60,180 nucleotides of DNA. Source: Sphingomonas sp. (GTDB lineage: Bacteria > Pseudomonadota > Alphaproteobacteria > Sphingomonadales > Sphingomonadaceae). Shown here piece after piece: positions 20,437 through 28,674 of this stretch. The translations under genes and the position numbers were made by a program. The stretch spans positions 1 to 60,180 of the forward strand of contig NZ_JACCSU010000026.1 of the NCBI RefSeq assembly GCF_013812825.1, given 5' to 3'. Below the pieces are notes generated by a model that saw only the letters and a program-made list of their open reading frames with translations, was not told where the DNA came from and did no database searches. Position 1 is the first letter of the stretch. Every line of letters starts with the position of its first letter.

Positions 20437-21635
20437 TGCTTCCCGAAACCTTGGCCGCGCACCCGCAACGATCGCGCGGCCGGGCCCATCCGGAGCATCA
20501 CAACGGCTCGCGCAGCCCGCACGACGTCTTCCAGCGCGACGCGTTCTCCCGCGACGCCTTTTCCCGCGACAGGGACCGGATCATCCACTCGGTCGCCTTT
20601 CGCCGGCTCAGGCACAAGACGCAGGTGTTCATCGCCCCCGACGGCGATCATTTCCGGGTGCGGCTGACGCACAGCCTGGAAGTCGCCCAGATCGGCCGGA
20701 CCATCGCTCGGGCGCTCGGCCTCAACGAGGACCTGACCGAGGCGTTGTGCCTGGCCCACGACCTCGGCCACCCGCCGTTCGGGCACGGCGGCGAGGACGC
20801 GCTGACCGCCGCGCTCGCCGACGCAAACGGCTTTGACCACAATGCGCACACCATCCGTATCGTCACCCGGCTCGAGACTCCCTACGCGGACTTCGACGGG
20901 CTCAACCTGAGCTGGGACATGCTCGAGGGCCTTGCCAAGCACAACGGTCCGGTGACGACGCCCAATTGGGCGATGGCCGAGGCCAATTCAGAATTCGACC
21001 TCGAGCTCGCCAGCTGGCCGGGACTCGAGGCGCAGGTCGCGGCGATCGCCGACGACATCGCCTACGACAATCACGACATCGACGACGGTCTTCGGGCCGG
21101 GATCCTCGAGCTCGACGAGCTGGTCGCGCTGCCGATCGCGGCGCGGCACTGGCGTGAGATCGGCGAGCGGCACCCGGACATTGCGCCCGACCGGCGGCAG
21201 CGGGCGCTGGTCCGCGACCAGATCGGGACGATGGTCGGCGACGTTCTCGACGAGACCCGGCGGCGGGTCACGGAGGCTGGGGTCGAGACGATCGCAGAGG
21301 TGCGCTCGGCGGGGCGCCCGCTGGTCGGCTTTTCGGCCGCGCTCGCTGAGGAGGAGCGGGCGCTCAAGGCGTTCCTCACCAACCGGCTGTACAATTCACC
21401 CGAGCTGGTGCCGGTGCGCAAGGAAGCCCAGCGGGTCGTCGCCAACCTCGCCGCCGCCTATCGGGCCGAGCCGAAGAGCTTGCCGGAGGCGTGGCGGACC
21501 GATGCCGACGAAGGCGGCGGCGAGACCGCTCAGCTGCGCCGGATCGGCGACTTCATCGCCGGGATGACCGACCGCTTCGCCATCGCCCGCCACGAGGAGC
21601 TGGTTGGCCCGGTCAACCTCCCCGACCGCTTCTAG
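20433..21635 (+). CDS. deoxyguanosinetriphosphate triphosphohydrolase-like protein
   Basis: An HD-superfamily hydrolase of the dGTPase family, which releases triphosphate from dNTPs. Metal ligands are in place: His80 (LTHSLEVAQ), His109-Asp110 (CLAHDLGHPPFGHGG) and Asp207/208 (AIADDIAYDNHDIDDG). At 400 residues it matches the shorter dGTPase-like proteins of alphaproteobacteria rather than E. coli Dgt. The N-terminus holds a small tandem duplication, DAFSRDAFSRD. The ATG overlaps the TPR/SPOR gene stop. It converges with the phosphatidylcholine synthase gene, sharing CTAG. Confidence 0.9.
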   Translation: MMLPETLAAHPQRSRGRAHPEHHNGSRSPHDVFQRDAFSRDAFSRDRDRIIHSVAFRRLRHKTQVFIAPDGDHFRVRLTHSLEVAQIGRTIARALGLNEDLTEALCLAHDLGHPPFGHGGEDALTAALADANGFDHNAHTIRIVTRLETPYADFDGLNLSWDMLEGLAKHNGPVTTPNWAMAEANSEFDLELASWPGLEAQVAAIADDIAYDNHDIDDGLRAGILELDELVALPIAARHWREIGERHPDIAPDRRQRALVRDQIGTMVGDVLDETRRRVTEAGVETIAEVRSAGRPLVGFSAALAEEERALKAFLTNRLYNSPELVPVRKEAQRVVANLAAAYRAEPKSLPEAWRTDADEGGGETAQLRRIGDFIAGMTDRFAIARHEELVGPVNLPDRF

Positions 21636-22351
21636 CGGCCGCGAAGGCTGCGCAGCAGGCCCATCGCGAGCAGTGTCGCGGCGGTCGCGACGGAGACGGC
21701 CGAGATGGCGAAACGCACGGCCGCGCCCCAGTCGGGCCACAGCAAGGCGCAGGTCGCGACGATCCACAGGATCGCCACCGCCGGCAGCCAGACGCCATAG
21801 TCGCGGACCCGGAACGGGTGGGCGAAGTGGATCGGAGCGAAGGTCATGACGACGAACAGAACGACCACCGCGGCGCCGATCGTGGCTCCGGGCTGGAGGA
21901 CGAAAAGATAGAAGGCGACCACGCTCCACAGCGCCGGGAAGCCGCGGAAATAGCCGTCGTCGGTCTTCATGTCGGTGCGAGCGAACACGTACAGCGATGA
22001 AACGAGGATCGCCGCCGCGAGCCACGGCGCCAGGCCGGCCGGAACCAGCTCGGCGCGCCAGATGAACAGCGCCGGCACGAACACATAGGTCAAATAGTCG
22101 ATCACCAGGTCGAGCGTATCGCCGTCGATCCGCGGCACTCGTTCCTTGACCCGCGCCCAGCGGGCGAGCGAGCCGTCGACTCCGTCGACCACCCCGGAGA
22201 GCGCCAGCCATGCCAGCGCCAGCGTCCACCGCTGCTGCTCGACCGCGAGCAAGGCGAGCAGCGCGAGCACCGCCCCGCTGGCGGTGAATGCGTGCACCAG
22301 CCAGGCGGCGATCGCCGGTGGTGCTTTCGCGACGGGCTTGGCGCGGGCCAT
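21632..22351 (-). CDS. pcs: phosphatidylcholine synthase
   Basis: Pcs is an integral membrane CDP-alcohol phosphatidyltransferase that condenses CDP-diacylglycerol with choline to give phosphatidylcholine in one step. The signature is visible as DGVDGSLARWARVKERVPRI followed by DGDTLDLVIDYLTYVFVPA, holding the metal-binding Asp residues, within about seven hydrophobic helices. ATG at 22351 gives 239 residues, the usual size; TTG at 22372 is possible. It is divergent from the phospholipase D-family gene with only 15 bp between the two starts. Confidence 0.88.
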   Translation of the reverse strand: MARAKPVAKAPPAIAAWLVHAFTASGAVLALLALLAVEQQRWTLALAWLALSGVVDGVDGSLARWARVKERVPRIDGDTLDLVIDYLTYVFVPALFIWRAELVPAGLAPWLAAAILVSSLYVFARTDMKTDDGYFRGFPALWSVVAFYLFVLQPGATIGAAVVVLFVVMTFAPIHFAHPFRVRDYGVWLPAVAILWIVATCALLWPDWGAAVRFAISAVSVATAATLLAMGLLRSLRGR

Positions 22352-22366
22352 TGGAAGCGGACGGTA

Positions 22367-23905
22367 ATGCAAGCGCGGTTATTGCGAAAGCTGCCGGTGG
22401 CCCTTCGAAGAAGAGCGCGGTATGGCCGCTCGAATAGCGTACCGGGGGGACCCTTGTTGCTTGATCCGGGGCGGAACTGTTGGCGGATCGAGCGAGCCGG
22501 GCGGGCGGCGCTGATCGTCGATGCGTGCGACTATTTCCATCTCGTGCGCAGGGCGATGATGGCGGCCGAAAAGCAGATCCTGCTGATCGGCTGGGATTTC
22601 GACACTCGAATCCTGCTCGACCACGAGGACGGCGACGATGCCCCGCCGACGCTCGGCTCCTTCATCTCCTGGCTGGCCAGGCACCGGCCGCAGGTCAAAG
22701 TGCACATCCTTCGCTGGGATTGGGGCGCGACCAAGCTGCTCGCTCGCGGGACCACCCTCTTCCGGCTGATCAACTGGGCGCGGACCCCGCAGATCAAATT
22801 CAAGCTCGACGGCGCCCACCCGCCGGGTGCGAGCCATCACCAGAAGATCGTCGTCATCGACGACCGGCTCGCGTTCTGCGGCGGGATCGACATGACCGCG
22901 ACCCGTTGGGACACGCGCGAACATCGCGACGGCGACAAGCGGCGCCGACGGCCGACGACCGGGCGCCACTACCGGCCCTGGCACGACTCGACGATGGCGG
23001 TCGACGGGGCAGCGGCGCAAGCGCTCGGCGAACTCGCTCGCGACCGATGGAAGACGGCCGGCGGCGATCCCATCGAGGCGCCCAAGGTGGACAGCGACCC
23101 TTGGCCGGACGCGCTCGAGCCCCAGTTCCAGGACGTCGAAGTGGCAATCGCCCGCACCCGCGGCGAGCACAAGGACGCGTCCGAGGTGCGCGAGATCGAG
23201 GCGCTCTTCCTCGACGTGGTCGCCCGGGCGAGGCGTTACTTTTATGCCGAGAACCAGTTCTTCGCCTCGCGAGTGGTCGCCGAAGCGATCTGCGAGCGCC
23301 TGCAGGAGGCGGAAGGGCCGGAGTTCGTGATCCTTAACCCGAAGATCGTCGAAGGGTGGGTCGAGGAAGAGGTGATGAGCCCGGCGCGGGCCAAGCTCCT
23401 TCAGATGCTGTGGAAGGCGGACCGGCACGGCCGGCTGCGGGTCTACACTCCGGTCACGGCCAGCGGCTGCGACATTTACGTCCATTCGAAGATCACGATC
23501 GTCGACGGCGAGCTGCTTCGGGTCGGCTCGGCCAATTTGAACAACCGCTCGATGGGACTCGACAGCGAGTGCGACCTGCTGATCGATTGCGGCCGAGCGG
23601 CGAACGCCGGCGCATCGAGCCGGATCGGAGCGATCCTGTGTGACCTCCTCGCCGAGCATCTGGGAGTTGCCCCTAACGACGTTCGAAGTCGCTTCGAAGC
23701 AACCGGATCGCTGGTGGCGACGATCGAGGAATTACGCGGCCGCGGCCGAACCCTGGTCCCGCTGCACATCGAGGAACCGAACGCGCTCGAGGCCGCGATC
23801 GCCGAGCGCGAAGCTCTCGACCCCGAACGGCCGGGTGAGTATTTTGAGCCGACCGCGCGCCGCGGACTGCTGCGCCGGCTGCGTTCGCTGGTGTCCCGTA
23901 CTTAA
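22367..23905 (+). CDS. phospholipase D-family / cardiolipin synthase-like protein
   Basis: It carries two HKD motifs, each HxKxxxxD: His158-Lys160-Asp165 (HHQKIVVIDD) and His373-Lys375-Asp380 (HSKITIVDGE), the paired half-sites of phospholipase D enzymes. It could hydrolyse or transfer phosphatidyl groups; the neighbouring pcs suggests phosphatidylcholine or cardiolipin as substrate, which is inference. It is 512 residues with a basic N-terminus and no clear signal peptide. GGAAGCGGA lies upstream of ATG 22367. Confidence 0.85.
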   Translation: MQARLLRKLPVALRRRARYGRSNSVPGGPLLLDPGRNCWRIERAGRAALIVDACDYFHLVRRAMMAAEKQILLIGWDFDTRILLDHEDGDDAPPTLGSFISWLARHRPQVKVHILRWDWGATKLLARGTTLFRLINWARTPQIKFKLDGAHPPGASHHQKIVVIDDRLAFCGGIDMTATRWDTREHRDGDKRRRRPTTGRHYRPWHDSTMAVDGAAAQALGELARDRWKTAGGDPIEAPKVDSDPWPDALEPQFQDVEVAIARTRGEHKDASEVREIEALFLDVVARARRYFYAENQFFASRVVAEAICERLQEAEGPEFVILNPKIVEGWVEEEVMSPARAKLLQMLWKADRHGRLRVYTPVTASGCDIYVHSKITIVDGELLRVGSANLNNRSMGLDSECDLLIDCGRAANAGASSRIGAILCDLLAEHLGVAPNDVRSRFEATGSLVATIEELRGRGRTLVPLHIEEPNALEAAIAEREALDPERPGEYFEPTARRGLLRRLRSLVSRT

Positions 23906-23913
23906 TAGCGCCA

Positions 23914-23945
23914 GGTCGCACGTCCACTAGCCAAAGCGTGCGGCC
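23914..23945. terminator. hairpin between convergent genes
   Basis: GGTCGCACG (23914-23922) pairs with CGTGCGGCC (23937-23945), 9 bp with one G-T pair and a 14-nt loop. It occupies the 48-bp gap between the convergent phospholipase D-family and WGxxGxxG genes, so it may serve both. There is no T-run on either side. Confidence 0.42.
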
Positions 23946-23953
23946 TCAGCTGT

Positions 23954-24319
23954 TCAGCGGGTGTTGCGAGTGGTGTCGACGCGAACGTCGTCGTCGCGCC
24001 GCCTCATTCCCAGCAAGCCGGCAAGCCCGAGCAGCCCGAGCAAGCCCCAGGGAAACCCGTCGCCGTCATCGCGCTCGGTCTCGTTGAACATCGGCTCGGT
24101 GACGAGCGGATCGGTGGTGGTGGTGGTCGTCGCCAGCGGATCGTTGGCCAGCGGATCGGTGACGATCACATTGGTCGTGTCGTTCGCCAAGGGGTCGGCC
24201 GTCGCGTTCAGCGCCGGATCGGCTGTATTCACGGCGGTGTTTTCCTGAGCGAATGCGGTGGAGCTCATCGCGACCAATGCCGCGGCGGCGCACGCCTGGG
24301 TGATGGAAAGCTTCGACAT
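23954..24319 (-). CDS. small exported WGxxGxxG-type protein
   Basis: A 121-residue protein with a signal peptide cleaved near TAFA-QEN (residue 24). An acidic Thr/Asn/Asp region with repeated DPLAND/DPLAT units follows, then a C-terminal WGLLGLLGLAGLLG helix (Trp91 onward) with RRR behind it. This arrangement matches small proteins described by a WGxxGxxG C-terminal motif, whose function is not known to me; the helix plus basic residues would hold the protein in the inner membrane. ATG 24319 has AGGAGG upstream. A perfect EcfG promoter and an 18-bp palindrome precede it, so it is probably a general stress response gene. Confidence 0.75.
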   Translation of the reverse strand: MSKLSITQACAAAALVAMSSTAFAQENTAVNTADPALNATADPLANDTTNVIVTDPLANDPLATTTTTTDPLVTEPMFNETERDDGDGFPWGLLGLLGLAGLLGMRRRDDDVRVDTTRNTR

Positions 24320-24334
24320 GGATTCCTCCTGTTG

Positions 24335-24352
24335 GCGGCTTTGCAAAGCCGC
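24335..24352. repeat. perfect 18-bp palindrome in the WGxxGxxG gene leader
   Basis: GCGGCTTTGCAAAGCCGC is a perfect inverted repeat between the predicted transcription start and the ribosome site of the gene starting at 24319 (-). It could be a repressor operator or a 5'-end hairpin stabilising the message. Nothing in the sequence decides between these. Confidence 0.6.
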
Positions 24353-24360
24353 GACTGGGC

Positions 24361-24385
24361 AACGGACCAACGGCTCCCGCGTTCC
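24361..24385 (-). promoter_or_regulatory. sigma-EcfG promoter (GGAAC-N16-CGTT)
   Basis: On the minus strand GGAAC (24385-24381) is followed by 16 nt and CGTT (24364-24361), a perfect match to the alphaproteobacterial EcfG consensus. It points at the WGxxGxxG gene 42 nt away. The same consensus occurs at the nepR and ecfG loci about 10 kb further on. Confidence 0.75.
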
Positions 24386-24438
24386 GTTTTTCCGAGTTCG
24401 GGTGACCGTCCGGATTTCGTGCGCTAGAGGCGCAGCCG

Positions 24439-26172
24439 ATGTCCCTTTATGCCCAGTTTGCAGCGCTCCTTAATGGAGTGCTCGACGAGCTTGTCGCCGA
24501 CGGCGCTCTGCCGGACGGGCTCGAGCGGCGCGCAGTCGCGGTCGAGCCACCGCGCGACGCGTCGCACGGCGACCTTGCGACCAATGCGGCGATGGTCCTG
24601 GCCAAGGCGGCCGGAATGAACCCGCGAGCGCTCGCCGAGCTGATCGCGCCGAAGCTCGAAGCGCTGCCGCAAGTGACGGGGGTCGCGATCGCCGGGCCCG
24701 GGTTCATCAATTTGAAGCTGGCCCCCGACGCGTGGCGCGACGAGCTCAGGACAATCCTGACCGAGGGCGAGAATTACGGCGCTTCGAGGGTCGGCGCGAA
24801 CGAGCGGGTCAACGTCGAATATGTATCGGCCAACCCGACCGGGCCGCTGCACATGGGCCATTGCCGCGGAGCGGTGATCGCCGACAGCCTCGCGCGCCTG
24901 CTCGAATTCGCCGGCTTCCGAGTGACCAAGGAATATTATGTCAACGACGCCGGGGCGCAGGTCGAGACGCTCGCTCGCTCGGTTCACCTGCGCTACCGCG
25001 AGGCGCTCGGCGACCAGGTCGGCGAGATTCCCGAGGGCATGTACCCGGGCGAATATCTGGTTCCCGTCGGAGCCGCTCTGGCCGCCGAATATGGCGACCG
25101 ATACGCCGCGGCTCGGGAGGCCGAGTGGCTCGACCTGTTCCGCTCCCGAGCGGTCGACGCGATGCTCGAGCTCATTCGGAGCGACCTCGCCTTGCTTGGA
25201 GTCCACCACGACAAGTTCGCGTCCGAAGCCGAGCTCCAGGCCTCGGGCGCGGTCGACCGGGCGCTCGAGGTCCTGCGCTCCAAGGGCCTGGTCTATCAAG
25301 GCACGCTCGAGCGGCCCAAGAGCTTGGGGCCGGACGACGAATGGGAGCCGGTCGAACTGACCTTGTTCCGCTCGTCCCAGTTCGGCGACGACCAGGACCG
25401 ACCGCTCAAGAAAGCCGACGGCAGCTGGACCTATTTCGGCTCCGACGCGGCGTACCATCTGCTCAAGGCGGAGAGCGCCGACCATCTGGTCAACATCTGG
25501 GGGGCCGACCACGCCGGCACCGTCAAGCGCGTCCAGGCGGCGGTCCGCGCGCTGACCGGCGGCCGAGTCGACCTCGACGTCAAGCTGGTGCAGCTGGTGC
25601 GGCTGTTCCGCGCCGGCGAGCCCATCAAGATGTCCAAGCGCGCCGGCGATTTCGTCACCTTGGCCGAGGTCGTCGGCGAGGTCGGCAAGGACGTCGTCCG
25701 GTTCATGATGCTGACCCGCCGAGCCGATGCTCCGCTCGACTTCGACTTCGCCAAGGTGGTCGAGGCATCGAAGGACAATCCGGTGTTCTACGTGCAATAT
25801 GCGCACGCCCGAATTTCGTCGCTGAAGCGCAAGGCGGCCGATGCGGGGATCGACCTTGAAGCAATGGCGGACCTGGGGCTGCTCGACGAGGAGGAGCTCG
25901 GCCTGGTCAAGCAGGCCGCGCAATATTCGCGGGTGATCGAGGCCGCCGCGCACGCCCACGAGCCTCACCGGATCGCCTTTTTCCTCTACGAGCTGGCGGC
26001 CCAGTTCCACGCCTTGTGGAACCGCGGCAACGACGACCCGGAGCGGCGTTTCCTGCTTGAAAACAATCCACAACTATCTCGGGCGCGGCTGGAATTGGCG
26101 CTCGGCATCGGGCAAATCGTCAAGAGCGGCCTCGCGTTGATGGGAGTCGAGGCGGCAGAGGAGATGCGCTGA
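24439..26172 (+). CDS. argS: arginyl-tRNA synthetase
   Basis: ArgS is the class I synthetase that charges tRNA-Arg. The HIGH-box equivalent is HMGH at residues 138-141 within ANPTGPLHMGHCRG, and the KMSKR loop is at 397-401. The N-terminal Add-1 domain and C-terminal DALR anticodon-binding domain (AAHAHEPHRIAFFLYELAAQ-type helix) are both present. It is 577 residues, full length. Its stop overlaps the next start by one base. Confidence 0.97.
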   Translation: MSLYAQFAALLNGVLDELVADGALPDGLERRAVAVEPPRDASHGDLATNAAMVLAKAAGMNPRALAELIAPKLEALPQVTGVAIAGPGFINLKLAPDAWRDELRTILTEGENYGASRVGANERVNVEYVSANPTGPLHMGHCRGAVIADSLARLLEFAGFRVTKEYYVNDAGAQVETLARSVHLRYREALGDQVGEIPEGMYPGEYLVPVGAALAAEYGDRYAAAREAEWLDLFRSRAVDAMLELIRSDLALLGVHHDKFASEAELQASGAVDRALEVLRSKGLVYQGTLERPKSLGPDDEWEPVELTLFRSSQFGDDQDRPLKKADGSWTYFGSDAAYHLLKAESADHLVNIWGADHAGTVKRVQAAVRALTGGRVDLDVKLVQLVRLFRAGEPIKMSKRAGDFVTLAEVVGEVGKDVVRFMMLTRRADAPLDFDFAKVVEASKDNPVFYVQYAHARISSLKRKAADAGIDLEAMADLGLLDEEELGLVKQAAQYSRVIEAAAHAHEPHRIAFFLYELAAQFHALWNRGNDDPERRFLLENNPQLSRARLELALGIGQIVKSGLALMGVEAAEEMR

Positions 26173-26972
26173 TGGCCGACGGCCGAGCGGCCTACGATCC
26201 GGACCGGCTGCCCTGGCTCTCCGACACCCGGAGGCGGCGCCGTCCCAACGATTCAGCCTGGCTCCTGGCGTGGGCGCTGGTCGCGACCATGCTCGTCGCC
26301 GGAGCGTCCTACTGGATGGGCATGAAGAGCGTCGCCGAGCCCGACGCGATCGATTTCGGCCCGCTCCAGCGGCCAGCGGCGACGGTCCGACTTCCCGAGC
26401 CGGCGGTCGTGCCGCCGCCGGTGCGAGAAGTGCTGCCGCCGCCGGCGCCCGAGGTCGAGCCGGTCGCCGAGCCGGCCCCGATCACGATTCCGAAGCCCGA
26501 GCCGCCGCGAGCGGTCAAGGCGGAGTCGAGCAGTCGAGCGGCCCCCAAGGCGGAAACGAGCCGCCGGACGACCGCCACGTCGAAAACCGCGCCCGCGGCG
26601 CGCAAGGCGCGCGCTCGATCGGCCCCGGCGAAGAAAAAGGCGGCGACCCGGCGCACGGCAGCGTTGCGGGCGTGGCCGGCCGGCCAGTCGGCCGGAGCGT
26701 ATGGACGCATGGTGCGGGTCGGCGCCTTCGACAACCGCCGCCAGGCGAAACAGGGCTGGGCGCGGATCGTGCGGGTCTATCCAGGCATTCGCGGGTTGAA
26801 CGCGGTCGTCGTCCCGACCCCGTCATTGCGCAACGGCCGGACCTTTTACCGGCTGCAGTTCGGGACGACGTCGCAGGCGCATTCCACCGTCCTGTGCCAG
26901 CGGATGCGGATTGTCGGGCAGAGCTGCGTGGTGGTCGGACTGCCGCCGAGTCGGAGAGGGGTTCGGCGATGA
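26172..26972 (+). CDS. SPOR-domain membrane protein, FtsN-like (copy 1)
   Basis: A bitopic protein: short cytoplasmic head with LPWL at residues 13-16, one membrane helix at about 29-48, a Pro/Glu then Ala/Lys/Arg-rich linker, and a C-terminal SPOR domain starting at MVRVGAFDNRRQAKQGW (about residue 177). SPOR domains bind denuded septal peptidoglycan, and the argS-SPOR-nagZ-scpA order is where FtsN is known in Caulobacter. It is followed by a second, related SPOR gene, so which one performs the FtsN role cannot be told from sequence. TGATG coupling to argS. Confidence 0.8.
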   Translation: MADGRAAYDPDRLPWLSDTRRRRRPNDSAWLLAWALVATMLVAGASYWMGMKSVAEPDAIDFGPLQRPAATVRLPEPAVVPPPVREVLPPPAPEVEPVAEPAPITIPKPEPPRAVKAESSSRAAPKAETSRRTTATSKTAPAARKARARSAPAKKKAATRRTAALRAWPAGQSAGAYGRMVRVGAFDNRRQAKQGWARIVRVYPGIRGLNAVVVPTPSLRNGRTFYRLQFGTTSQAHSTVLCQRMRIVGQSCVVVGLPPSRRGVRR

Positions 26973-27646
26973 GCGACAGCCGTTCGGATTATGGAGACGG
27001 CCAGCTGCCGTGGCTTGAGGGGGTCGACGACGAGGACGGGCCGCGCGGAGTCTCGGCGCGCAAGATGATCGCCGCGCTGCTGGTCGTGCTGGCCGCCGCG
27101 GCCATCGTCGCCGGGACCTTCTTCTGGCTCGGACGGCAGGACCCGGTCGGGATCGGAGCGCCGGAGCTGATTCGCGCCGAGCCCGGCCCATACAAGGTCA
27201 AGCCGAGCGATCCCGGAGGACTCGACGTCGTCGGCGAGAGCGGCACCGCGTTCGAAACCAGCGCCGGTCAGGACAGCGACGCCCAGCTCGACCTCAGTGC
27301 GCTGCCCGAGCAGCCGGTGGCGCGGCCGCCGAAGGACGAGCCGAAGCGGATCCCGCCGGGCGAGACCAAGGAGCCGGTCGAGGACCGGCCGGCGCCGCCG
27401 CCCGAGCAGCCGGGCGGGGGGTCGGGGAGCGTGATCCAACTGGGCGCCTACAAGAATGCCGCCCAGGCCGAGAGGGCGTGGACGGCCTTGTCGAGCCGCT
27501 ACCCGAGCATTGCCGGGATGAACAAGCTGGTGGTGCCTTTTTCGGGCGGTTTCCGGCTGCGTGCGGGAGCGGCCTCGCCGGCGGAAGCCCGACAGGCATG
27601 CCAGGCGCTGCGCGTCGCCGGTGAGAATTGCTTCGTGGCCAACTGA
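26969..27646 (+). CDS. SPOR-domain membrane protein, FtsN-like (copy 2)
   Basis: Same plan as the preceding gene: LPWL at residues 13-16, membrane helix at about 33-53, an acidic/Pro-rich linker, and a C-terminal SPOR domain starting VIQLGAYKNAAQAERAW (about residue 148). Both proteins share the pattern GAx-N--QA---W and end alike (CQxxRxxGxxC), so they look like tandem paralogues. ATG 26969 overlaps the previous stop. It is 225 residues long. The linker is acidic here but basic in copy 1, suggesting divergence. Confidence 0.8.
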   Translation: MSDSRSDYGDGQLPWLEGVDDEDGPRGVSARKMIAALLVVLAAAAIVAGTFFWLGRQDPVGIGAPELIRAEPGPYKVKPSDPGGLDVVGESGTAFETSAGQDSDAQLDLSALPEQPVARPPKDEPKRIPPGETKEPVEDRPAPPPEQPGGGSGSVIQLGAYKNAAQAERAWTALSSRYPSIAGMNKLVVPFSGGFRLRAGAASPAEARQACQALRVAGENCFVAN

Positions 27647-28653
27647 TGCAGGCGGCGATTTACGGGCCAGCGGGACCGGAGCTGACGGCCAACGAGCGGG
27701 ACTTCTTCCGCGACGCCGATCCGGCCGGCTACATCGTCTTCAGGCGCAATTGCCTCGACCAGGAGCAGCTGCTGCGGCTGACCGATGGGCTTCGCGACCT
27801 TTCGGGACGTCCGGACGTACCGATCATGATCGACCAGGAAGGCGGGCGGGTGATGCGGATGCGGCCGCCGAACTGGCCGGCGTTCCCGGCCGCCGACGCG
27901 TTCGCCCGGCTCTACCAGGCGGCGCCGTCGTCGGCGATCGAGGCGGCTCGATCCAATGCCCGGGCGATCGCTCTGACGCTGCGGTCCGGCGGGATCAACG
28001 TCAATTGCCTGCCGCTGCTCGACGTCCGCCAGGAGGGCGCGCACGACATCATCGGTGACCGGGCGCTGGGGGCGGAGCCGATGCAGGTCGCCGCTCTGGG
28101 CCGGGCGGTGCTCGACGGCATGGCCTCGGCGGGCGTGGTCGGGGTCGTCAAGCATATGCCGGGGCACGGCCGGGCGCTGGTCGACAGCCACAAGGAACTG
28201 CCGGTCGTCGCCGCGAGCGCGGAGGAGCTGGAAAGCGACCTCGAGCCGTTCGAGCGGCTTCGCTCGGCGCCGATGGGGATGACTTCGCATGTCGTCTACA
28301 CCGCGTGGGACCCGGACCATCCGGCAAGCCTGTCGCCGACGGTGATCGGCGACATCATCCGCGGCCGGATCGGCTTCGATGGGTGGCTGATGAGCGACGA
28401 CCTTGGAATGGAGGCGCTGTCCGGCGATGCCGGAACCCGTGCAGCGGGCGTCGTGGCGGCGGGCTGCGACGTCGCTTTGCACTGCAACGGCGACATGGCC
28501 GAGATGGTCCTGGTCGCGAGCGCGGTGCCGGCGATGAGCGCCGAGTCCGAGGCGCGGCTGGCACGGGCGATGGCCACGGCGCTGGTCGAGGACGAGGGTC
28601 CCGACCTCGCCGAAGCGCTGGCCAAGCGGGACGCGCTGCTGGCGCTGGTATGA
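27646..28653 (+). CDS. nagZ: beta-N-acetylhexosaminidase NagZ
   Basis: A GH3 enzyme of the cytoplasm that removes GlcNAc from anhydro-muropeptides in wall recycling. MIDQEGGRVMRM (Asp63 onward) binds substrate, KHMPGHG (Lys169-Gly175) carries the conserved His of the NagZ loop, and SDDLGMEAL holds the nucleophile Asp. It is 335 residues long. It starts at the ATG overlapping the SPOR gene stop. The location beside SPOR proteins fits wall turnover. Confidence 0.93.
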   Translation: MQAAIYGPAGPELTANERDFFRDADPAGYIVFRRNCLDQEQLLRLTDGLRDLSGRPDVPIMIDQEGGRVMRMRPPNWPAFPAADAFARLYQAAPSSAIEAARSNARAIALTLRSGGINVNCLPLLDVRQEGAHDIIGDRALGAEPMQVAALGRAVLDGMASAGVVGVVKHMPGHGRALVDSHKELPVVAASAEELESDLEPFERLRSAPMGMTSHVVYTAWDPDHPASLSPTVIGDIIRGRIGFDGWLMSDDLGMEALSGDAGTRAAGVVAAGCDVALHCNGDMAEMVLVASAVPAMSAESEARLARAMATALVEDEGPDLAEALAKRDALLALV

Positions 28654-28674
28654 GCGAGGCGATAGGCTCGAGCG

